Of a stretch of DNA of 64,000 nucleotides, positions 55,546 to 64,000 are shown in pieces. Source of the stretch: Zizania palustris (taxonomy: Eukaryota > Streptophyta > Magnoliopsida > Poales > Poaceae); contig JAAALK010000080.1 in assembly GCA_019279435.1 (NCBI GenBank), positions 28,612,778 through 28,676,777 on the forward strand, given 5' to 3'. A program made the translations under genes and the position numbers. Below the pieces are notes generated by a model. It made no database searches. It saw only the letters and a program-made list of their open reading frames with translations, and had not been told where the DNA came from. Numbering within the stretch: position 1 is the first letter of the stretch; every line of letters starts with the position of its first letter.

Positions 55546-57209
55546 GGCCTTATGGTCCTCAAGTCCACTAGTATATTAAGCTGAGGTAAAAGATGGTACA
55601 AGAGAGATCCAAAAATCTTGAAAATTTTCTAGGAGGTAGTCCAATTTGTGTTCAAGCTCATGTATAACTTTGGTGGATCTTGGAACTGTGGTTTTAATTT
55701 GGCAGCCGAGCAAAAGATGTTAAGTGTTATGGTCCAAAAATAGATAGCTGAATTGCCTATATCATTTGATGATGTTCTCTTGAGTTAAAAATTATGAGAA
55801 AATTTATTTATACAAGTAAAATAAGTCATGTGAACACATTGGCTAGAGATCATGGTTAGATAGACTATGGTTTGGCTATGGTGAAAACTGAAAAAGCAAA
55901 TTAGGCTAAGTGTTATGCTAATTTCCGAATTTTATTTGTTCTCTCCAATTTCTTTTAGATACCAACTTAAGCCAAAATTTTATAAAAAATGGAAAATTAT
56001 AGAAGGGTCTTAGTGGTGTGTCATATTTTGTAGATTTTTTTAGATTTACAATGTTTCAAAAGACGCTAGTTGGTAAGTGGGTGGACACCTACCACCTAGC
56101 GCCTATTTTAGTTGTGCCGGTGTATATTTTATTATTTTTAGAAAATACACACACGTATATATATATTTATATGATAATACTATAATATAAATGATAAATT
56201 GTATTGAAATAAGAGATATTGACATACCCATGGCAATATAGCATGATAAAATAGTAATTCAATACTAAGAAGTAATATTGTAACTTTGGATGACTTAAAA
56301 GAATTGAAATGACATATTTAAAAATTTATCTAACCAGATATTTAACAGTACATTTAAAATTCAGTTCAACATCACATTCACATAATTTTGGTCCAATAGC
56401 CCATTTAAAATCCTTCAACATTTTTCATCCCTAAACCCTAACCTATCACCTGCCTCCTCCTTTTCCCCTCACGGTCACAACCACCGCCTCATCCTCTTCC
56501 CCTCATCTGTCATTGCCTCCTCTTCCCCTCACAATCGCCTTCTCCTCGTCTCTTCTTTTTTTCCTCTCTTCTGCATGATAGTGTCTTGCTCACTTCTCAC
56601 CGCACCATGTGCCACACCTAATCTTAACATGCCAGCTTTTTTAAACACAGTAGAATTACATGATAAAAAAATTATTTACAAGAATTTTGCTATTGTTATT
56701 AACACATAAGAAAATATTATATGCGATGCTGAAAATCAAAACACTTTGAAAATAAATTCGGTCACACAACAAGCATTTATTGCTTTGACTAGTTAGATGA
56801 GTGTATGTTGTTATAGATTAAAAATATAATCATAATATTAATATATATATAATTAAATTTAATTACAAAATAATAGTGAACGAGAAAATACTCTAAAATT
56901 AGTTTTTTCAAAATAAATACATTATGACCCACTTATCAATCCACGTGTATCTACTTTCACTTCTAAGGATAATACTTATTATGACTACAATTCCATTGTA
57001 CTTATACGTAAACAAATTTTGTGCATACGCGAATAAAACTAAAGGTTTTAATCAAATCGTAGGAAGAATGAGTGATCTAAAGAGGGACCAAACTACAACA
57101 TGCCTATTGCAGCCATGCAACTCTTTCCTTTTTTCCCTTCCTTTCGCTTACTCTTTAATTTGTATTCTTTTCTTCTCTTGGCGCCCTCCCGCCGCATCAT
57201 TTCACCGCT
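55546..57209. other. AT-rich intergenic DNA with a hAT-like end fragment
   Basis: At 56048-56112 a segment (AATGTTTCAAAAGACGCTAG...CACCTAGCGCCTA) resembles the left end of the hAT element at 28090; no right end was found. The rest is AT-rich with pyrimidine-rich tracts (56440-56580). No gene recognised. Confidence 0.5.
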
Positions 57210-57540
57210 CCTCTCTTTCTTCTTTCTAGTGCAATCCCTCTTTGACCTCTAGCACTAGACATGTCTAACCCTACACCACCTCTCTTCATCCTCTCCCTCT
57301 CCTCTCTCGTTTGTACCATTGCCAACCTATCCCTAGTCGCACGCTGCCACCACCTCTCTTTCTTCTTCCTAGCGTTGTATCCCTCTTTATTACCTTCAAT
57401 GCTAGACGCGCCCAACCCCACATCGCCTATCTTCATCCTCTTCCTCTCCTCACTGACTTGTGCCACCATCCCTCAGCCTAGCCCCAAGCCACACGACACC
57501 ATCACTCGTTGGCCTAGCCCTAGTCTCGCATGACATCGAC
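57210..57540. repeat. Imperfect duplication of about 160 bp, pyrimidine-rich
   Basis: Segments TTCTTTCTAGTGCAATCCCTC...TCTAACCCTACACC (57219-57280) and TTCTTCCTAGCGTTGTATCCCTC...CCCAACCCCACATC (57362-57425) align, with similar CTTCATCCTC blocks after each. Not coding by eye. Confidence 0.55.
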
Positions 57541-57875
57541 GCCCAATTCCCTTCCCTGGTCGCCTCTAGGTGGCTGAAGCTCCCAATGACGATGGCTTCT
57601 CCTTCAAACAGTAGGGTGGTTTGTGATCATGGAGCTAGTGGTAGTAGTTATGAATTAGGGCACATTACCACCATCAACTCATTCTTTTAAGGAGTATAGA
57701 TTTACGCAGTAACTTTTAAACGACGCAAAAGGCTGACTTGTTTTCTCGAGTACATGTCATTATGTTTTTTCCGGAAAATTATACGGGCATAGAAAATTCT
57801 ATTATTATTTTCTAAATAGTGTAATATGTAATTTTCAGTACCATTTATCTGATACCCATTACAACACAGATGCCC

Positions 57876-57905
57876 TTGACTCGACTCGACTCGACTCGAC
57901 CCGAC
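57876..57905. repeat. (TCGAC)n microsatellite upstream of the KH gene
   Basis: GAC followed by four TCGAC units and one CCGAC, about 160 bp before the start codon. Confidence 0.9.
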
Positions 57906-57964
57906 CTGAGCCAACTGACTGGAGTGACTGCTCCTGCCTTCTCCATCCATGGCGCCTACCGCTC

Positions 57965-57975
57965 TATAAACCCTA
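57965..57975 (+). promoter_or_regulatory. TATA-like and telo-box-like motif upstream of the KH gene
   Basis: TATAAACCCTA overlaps TATAAA (57965-57970) and AAACCCTA (57968-57975), about 90-100 bp upstream of the ATG. Promoter or 5' UTR role is inferred. Confidence 0.4.
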
Positions 57976-58062
57976 GTTCGGGATCAAACCAACCGGATTT
58001 CGAGTCAGATCGAACGAGGAAACGAATTCGTAGAGGAGGGGGGCTCCATCCCGAATTGATCG

Positions 58063-61000
58063 ATGGATCGCTCGCGCTCCTCCAAGCGTGGGTACCACTA
58101 CGACCAGGACTCGCCGCCGCCCCGCTCCAAGCCGCGTTTCGACCGCCGAGGCGGCGGTGGCGGCCCCAACCCTAACGGCAGCTACCACCGCCGCGGGCCT
58201 CCTGGCGGCGGCGACCGCCGTGGCGGCTTCCTGCCTTCCGACGCCGCGCCGCCCCCGCCCCCTCCCCCGCCGCCTCCTCTCTCCTCTTCCGCGGCGGCGG
58301 GCGGCGGGGGACCCAGCGGCCCCGGCTTGACCACCTCCTTCCGGATCCTGTGCCCGGAGTCCAAGGCCTACGGCTTTCCGCCCAGCTTCATCTCCAAGGT
58401 CCGGGACGACAGCAACGCGCTCGTCACCGTCCACCCACCTTTCGCGGGTGACCCGGTACGCGTCATCGAGTCGGCCGACGGCGCGCGCCGCGAGGCGGAT
58501 GGGCGGCCGCCGACGTTCTCCCCGGCGCAGGAGGCGCTCCTCATGGTGCACCGGCGGATCCTGGAAACGGACCCTGACGACGGGGATGAAGATGGTGAGT
58601 ATGGGCCCAGGGCCAAGGATGCCCGGGACCGAGGCAAGGTGACCACGCGGCTTATTGTGCCGCGGCTCCATGTTGGGTGTCTTCTTGGCAAGGGTGGCAA
58701 GATCATTGAGCAGATGAGAGCCGAAACCAAAACGCACATCAGGATCTTGCCACGCGACCAGCACACGCCGCGGTGTGTATCATTGTCGGAGGAGGTTGTG
58801 CAGGTATGCTTGATGCTTCTGCTTGTTAGAATCTGGGAAAAATACATATTTTTTGTACTTTAGACAAGGAGCAGTAACTTGAATTCCGATTATAATTATA
58901 ATTACTTGGTTAAATATATTGTATGTACAAATAGAAGGAAAAAACTGAGTTAAACAGATTATGCTAGGTGGTGGATAAGTTTTAGATGTGTTCTTGATAC
59001 TTAGGATGCTAGAATTGAACATCTAGTCCATGAACTGCTGTGGTGAAGACTTTTGGATAATAAAGTTACTTGATATGGTGATTAGTTAGCTTGCTTTTGT
59101 TTATAGGAAATTTTGCTTCACTAAATGTGTATAATTTATGATGATTGTTTCCTGAATGAAGATGGATACTCCCAGATGCAAACAATAGTACAATACTAAA
59201 TAACAGCTTAAAGAACAAGCACAAATCAAACAGGAAAAAGGGTAAGAAAAAACACATAAATTTATTACAAGAATTGGTAGTTCAGCATTGAAAGATACCT
59301 GCATTGGTAATATAGTACCTAACTTTCTTGGTGCACTTTAATATAATCTAAATAGCCATAAGTTTTTTACTTTTTAGGCAGTCTATGTCCATTCAGAGTT
59401 TTTTTTTTGCATTTTGGAATAAATGTCTCAAGAAATCCCTGAACCACTCCTTGAATCATGCTCCTTAGTTCTTCCATCACTCATCCCTCACTATCATACT
59501 CTGCTGGCAGCTGGTTAGCAGCAGGTGGTGCAACTGAGCCATGCCACTCTTGCAAGGCGAGCCTATGACTTCATCAATTCATCCCATACCTTGCTCACCT
59601 CTGCCAGAGATTTGTGGATGCTACCACTGTCTCTTTGGCCGGCTTTTGGGTGACAATAGCTTTTTGGATGAATATGGTGCTGAGCCGCGCTGCCTCCTAG
59701 CTCCAATACGTGGCAACACATTTGGAAGAAATGAGCCATTATGGCGCTAGTGAAGCAATGGAAGGCGAGCTCATTTTAAGAAAGGAAGCTGAAACCACCT
59801 GATTGTGTTTATGGTGTCACGGCGTGACGGTGACGCGTTGACACGATCATGGTGCAGCTTCTAGGCACATAGACATGGGCATACTCCATCCCTGCTAGTG
59901 CTACCATAGTTATTAAGGCGGTAAGGTGAGGCGACTGATCCCTGCCATACAGCCTAAGCGGTAAGGCGTAAGGCAAGGTGGCGCCTTACAAAAAAATATG
60001 GGCAAAATTACACTAGCACATTTAAAACTCAGTCTAAGAGCACATTTAAAGCCCAATCCAATAATAATTGTATACTAAACTGGCCTAGTACCGGCAAGTA
60101 GGCTGCTATATAAAGGATTGCTCTACTGTTTAGGGTTTCCTCCTGGTTCCTGCAGCATCCGCAGCCGCTGTCGCCGCTCTTTCCTGCAGCCACCACCGCC
60201 TTTTCCCGCAGCTGTCTTTCTCCCCTTTCTAGGCTTTCCTGCAGACAGTGGTGGAGCAGCAGCAGCAGGTCAACCTCTTCAATCGTTGGCCCATCAACGA
60301 CGTCTAGGCTCACTGCCCTTTCTTCCACTCCCTCTCCTTTCTTGCCATTGCTGCTCCTTTGGTCAACTCGTCTGATCTGCGCAGCTAAGGTAAGGGGCTA
60401 AGGCGGTGGGACACCTTAGCCCCCGAGACCACCTTGTTGAAATATTTTGGAATGACCGTGCATGCTATTTTGGGTCTATTGCCATGGTTTCTGGGAGCAG
60501 AGCAAAGTTATAGCTTTGATTGGAGGAAACAATGAGCAACAATTTGTTTTGGTTTGGATAGTGCAGCTAGTCTGTGAGGGTATAGGATTGTCGGGAATAT
60601 AGAACCCATGTATCTCCAAGATGGGTCTACTAGGCCACCTGACTAGGGGATGGGCTGGGCCGGGCCGACTATATTAAGTAATCTTGTATAGAACGGCACA
60701 TCATAAAAGAAAGGATAGACTACCTTCTAGATGAAGCTAACAGGTTCCTATAGGGAACAGATTGGATACCTTAACCTATTCACTATTCGGTAAGGATACT
60801 TGGAATGCTGGATTGTAATGCTATCTCCATGTATATATAAAGGGAGGTCAGGATGTGTACAAGCAATACAAATAGACAGGACATGGGGTATTATTCTCTC
60901 CGGAGGGGCCTGAACCTGTATAAATCCTAGACTTGTGCTACCATCAGTCATTGTCATATGTGTGCAAATCCCCCGAATCATTATTGCCAGTAACAAACAC

Positions 61001-64000
61001 CAACAAGGATCATAAACAATAGGTTAGCAGCTTGCAACTATGGAAGAAAACTTCTGTCAAACAGAACATTGCTTTACTGAACATAAGTGGTAGAAAACAC
61101 GGTGTTACAATTCGATAATATTAAGGTGAATATTTTTTTTCAGTGACATAGCAAAAAATGGTGATCCCTCAGTTCCTTATAACCGGTTTATCCAAATATA
61201 TATGAAATTATAAGAAATGCTCCAAGTTCTCTGCTATCCTTGGACCTTTTCCTACTAGCTCTCACCGTGTTGTCTGATCTTCCTGATTCCCAAGATGTGT
61301 CCTGCTCAAGAACTGCTAGTATCCATGCATTGGTTCTGGATCCCTTTCTGGTTGTTAGCTTGTTTGCATAATGTTGCTTAGCATTAACCTCTCAAGTATC
61401 TATATCTCGTGTTTTTTTTGGACTTTGAGCTTTGGAATAATGGGATTATAATATGATTTAATTTCACAGTATTCAATTCTTGAACTGCAATGGTCAATCT
61501 GTAGTTGGCTGCCAGCATTCCAGCAACATAGTTGAACTGATTTACTGCTTTCTACGTAAAGAAATCTGGTCTACCCTTCATGTTTGATATTTAGTTTCAA
61601 TTTGGTTAACAAAACATATTTGATTTAAATACAACCAGTTTTTAATAGGTAAGTGATTTTAATTCCTCTAGAGAACTGGCTTGATGCCAGTTACTTTCCT
61701 TTGTAAACTTGGACCATTATAATTCTTTGAATGGTGTATGGGGATGTACTTTGCTTAATGCCGAGCTCTCTGTATCAATGATTTCCATAAAATGAAATAC
61801 TATAATAACCTATGTTGAACATATATGGATCACTCATCTCACTTATGTAACATTACCTATTGTTGGGGACTATATTGTTGAATGTGAATATTAAAAAGTA
61901 AAAACTGATGCTTCCAAATTATCTTCCAGCAACAGTGGCTTAAACTATAGTCTTCTGTCAACAGTGTCCACTGTCCACTTTAAATATGAGAACTGAAAAG
62001 ATAACTTTAGTCTGCTCTTTTGTTTGGTGAAAACTGTTCTGATAGTGATTTCTAAATTGGTTGATACAAGTCACGTCAAATAAAACAATTATGATGTGAG
62101 ATGATCTAGCATTGCAAGTGATACATGATAAATGCAAGGATAAATATCATTCTTTTTCAGTTGTCTGTTTAATTGTGACACTCTTCTCTATCCAATGTGT
62201 ATTATTCGCATGATATGATATCATTACAGGTTGTCGGAGAGGGAAATTGTGTCAAAAAGGCTGTAGCAATAATCACTGACCGCCTAAAGGAAAGCTTACA
62301 CCGTGATCGTGGTCCCTTCCGTGCACGAATGAATTCACCAGAGCATCGATTTCCTCCAGACGATGAATACTTCGGTGGTGCACAACCGATGTCTGCATAT
62401 GAAGAACCTTATGGTCGACCTGATCAATTTAGAAATAATGCTAGCATGGAGCCACCTGGATATGAGTTTGATTCAAATGGTAGCAAGATAAATGATCATC
62501 CAGAAATTCCATATGAGGACATTATATTTCGAATTCTTTGCCCAAATGACAAGGCTAACAGTTTAGTCGGGTCACGTGATGGCATAATGGAGATGTTACA
62601 GGAAGAGGTTGGTGTTGATGTTAGGCTTAGTGATTCTACTGCTGGCTCTGATGAAAGGATCGTAATCATCACATCAAGAGAGGTAAACAGAATCACTTGT
62701 AGCTGTTAAATTATGTATGAACTTGGGAGTTATAGCAAGTCAGCAAGGGTTGGGTTGCAGTTCTGTGGGTTTTTCAAAATTACATTTGCAGCTTTAACAA
62801 ACAATACTATGAGTGACATGTTGTAGTTTTTCTGAACTCAGTTGCACATGAAAGTTATCTGGGTCAGATGGCTGCTGTTCAATATGCTACTCATTGCTTC
62901 ACTATTGTTAAAGTAACATTATTGGGTTTCTAGTTAATTTACCCCGACCAAGCAATTTTTTTAAGCATTGCTTGATGACAGTCAGCTAATTTAGTTAGTG
63001 GTTTTACTAGTTGAGTGAGTTGTCAACTTATGTGAATACTCTTCTGTAGTCAATACTACAGTAGTCAATATTCAGATCTGCAGAGCCCTTTGTCCAGAAA
63101 AGGCCTCACAACAGTGTCTGCTTGCATTTAACCTCAGCTTGGCCTTCTATCATGATGTTTTTGTTTGAAATATCTTGTTATGCTTTTCTTTGGGATTGTC
63201 TGTCTATTTGTATCAGCCTTCATCCTTAGCACTGAAATTTGGGTTTGGTCCTCCCTTTCCTTGTTTGATAAGTTTCATTTTTATGTGCTTAAATGGTCCT
63301 TACTTTTGTTATAGGGCCCAGATCACGAGCTTTTTCCAGCTCAGGAAGCATTGCTACACATCCAAACTTATATTGTAGACCTTGGTCCTGATAAAGACAA
63401 CATTGTCACCACAAGGTTACTTGTCCCTTCAAGTGAAATTGCTTGCTTTGAGGGAAGGGATGGGTCATTATCTGATATACAGAGACAGACTAGTGCAAAT
63501 GTACAGATATTACCAAGGGAAGATCTTCCATCTTGCGCTTTAGAGTCTGATGAGCTTTTACAGGTCTGTCTTCATTGTCAGAGCAACCTTTATTTTTGCC
63601 ATCTTGAGAATTTAACCATGTAGTGGAGATCCATTTGTAAACAACTAGATGATCATATATTTACAATTACAATTGGGACTTGCTTCCTTCACTTATTGAG
63701 CAAAGCCAGAATTGACATATCTTCTGACTTGAATGTAAGCTCAAGTCAAGGAGTTTTTGGTAGGCATGTTACCTTTTTTTGTTTTACTGTTTTCTTGGTT
63801 GCACACATGAACAATTTTTTTATTCTGTTTAAATTCTTAGTTTATTAGCCATATTTTGTGCTTGAGCAAATTATTGTTCTTGCAGATTGTAGGAGAAATT
63901 AGAGCTGCACGAAATGCTCTTCTGCAAGTAACTGAGAAATTACGGAGTTACTTGTACCGCGAGATGCCTGGTCCTAACCAAATTGGTAACATTAATGTTC
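58063..64000 (+). CDS. KH-domain RNA-binding protein, RCF3/HOS5/SHINY1 type (partial, 3' end outside window)
   Basis: Exons 58063-58803, 62230-62682, 63315-63563 and 63886-64000 (continuing), all phase 0, give 519 residues so far. Start MDRSRSSKRGYHYDQD is the conserved N-terminus of Arabidopsis RCF3-like proteins. A Gly/Arg-rich and poly-proline segment (residues 28-75) precedes the KH domains: KH1 (about 92-165), KH2 (about 194-265, with GKGG at 209-212), KH3 (about 345-430), KH4 (about 428-510, GRDG at 445-448). A fifth is expected downstream. KH1 (AYGFPPSFISK) and KH3 (VGSRDGI) have altered GxxG loops. Known members are nuclear, act with CPL1/FRY2 and microRNA-processing factors, and affect stress-gene expression and pre-mRNA processing. 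Intron 1 is 3.4 kb and holds a solo LTR. Confidence 0.92.
59905..60445. mobile_element. Degenerate hAT-like element in KH gene intron 1
   Basis: Left end AGTTATTAAGGCGGTAAGG and reversed right end ATTTCAACAAGGTGGTCTC are weakly similar, with GGCGCCTTAC and CACCTTAGCCCC inside, the style of plant hAT ends. No clean 8-bp duplication. Confidence 0.4.
60589..61005 (+). mobile_element. Solo LTR in KH gene intron 1
   Basis: 417 bp starting TGTCGGGAATAT and ending ACACCAACA, flanked by AGGAT on both sides (60584-60588 and 61006-61010). It contains TATATAAAGGGAGG (about 60834) and TGTATAAATCC (about 60918). No coding sequence or second LTR, so it is the product of LTR-LTR recombination. Orientation follows the TATA motif. 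Confidence 0.85.
62683..63314 (+). other. Intron 2 of the KH gene
   Basis: 632 bp, GTAAAC...TTATAG; no repeat or gene recognised. Confidence 0.85.
63564..63885 (+). other. Intron 3 of the KH gene
   Basis: 322 bp, GTCTGT...TTGCAG; nothing else seen. Confidence 0.85.

Larger units (their letters stand above)
58804..62229 (+). other. Intron 1 of the KH gene (3.4 kb)
   Basis: GTATGC...TTACAG. Contains a hAT-like fragment (about 59905-60445) and a solo LTR (60589-61005). The remainder is AT-rich with no recognised gene. Confidence 0.85.

Noticed and set aside
57261..57690. ORFs upstream of the KH gene
   Set aside because: They fall in a pyrimidine-rich imperfect duplication, which explains the open frames.
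57973..58764. 263-codon minus-strand ORF opposite KH gene exon 1
   Set aside because: Arg/Ala/Gly-rich translation of the GC-rich first exon; the plus strand encodes a conserved protein.
59541..59750. 69-codon ORF in KH gene intron 1
   Set aside because: No recognisable similarity and short; probably old repeat DNA.

Overview
This 64-kb window is plant nuclear DNA from a grass (Poaceae). Genes are GC-rich at their 5' ends, carry GT-AG introns and sit in AT-rich intergenic DNA. More than half of the window is transposable elements of typical grass families: a chromodomain Gypsy, Sirevirus-like Copia elements, PIF/Harbinger, hAT, a Tourist-like MITE, a CACTA end and a LINE. Codon-level matches of all five host genes to conserved plant proteins support this. 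The species cannot be fixed from the sequence alone.

Five host genes are present. MCM3 (minus strand, exons 1-10, C-terminal exons beyond the left edge) encodes a replicative helicase subunit. An IQD calmodulin-binding protein (plus, four exons), eIF1A (minus, intronless) and SRP19 (plus, three exons) follow. A KH-domain protein of the RCF3/HOS5/SHINY1 type (plus, first four exons) runs off the right edge. They are unrelated housekeeping or signalling genes and do not form an operon or a pathway cluster.

Layout. 27-5198: a nearly intact Gypsy chromovirus inserted in an MCM3 intron nine bases from the splice donor. 5208-8169: MCM3, with E2F-like sites upstream. 8400-10816: AT-rich DNA with a roughly 495-bp tandem repeat and a CACTA terminus. 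11305-12960: IQD. 14461-14895: eIF1A. 15734-22800: a composite bounded by inverted repeats, holding a nested deleted Copia and a large palindrome. 23278-24360: a LINE remnant. 25601-25880: a MITE. 26200-29575: SRP19, with a hAT element in intron 2. 30542-54783: a proposed PIF/Harbinger element of about 4.7 kb expanded to 24 kb by two nested Sirevirus-like Copia elements (8.4 and 11.1 kb). 54787-58062: intergenic DNA with minisatellites. 58063-64000: the KH gene, with a solo LTR in intron 1.

The window contains no obvious new biochemical system. The most notable items are the young Gypsy beside an MCM3 splice donor, the multi-level transposon nest whose boundaries are given by target-site duplications, the dense palindromic motif arrays in the two Sirevirus-like families (TTCGAA in one, GGTCNGACC in the other), the extra ORF downstream of pol in the larger Copia, and a KH protein whose first and third KH domains lack a canonical GxxG loop. 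Splice sites, LTR boundaries and target-site duplications were read by eye. Family names rest on recognised motifs and not on database searches.
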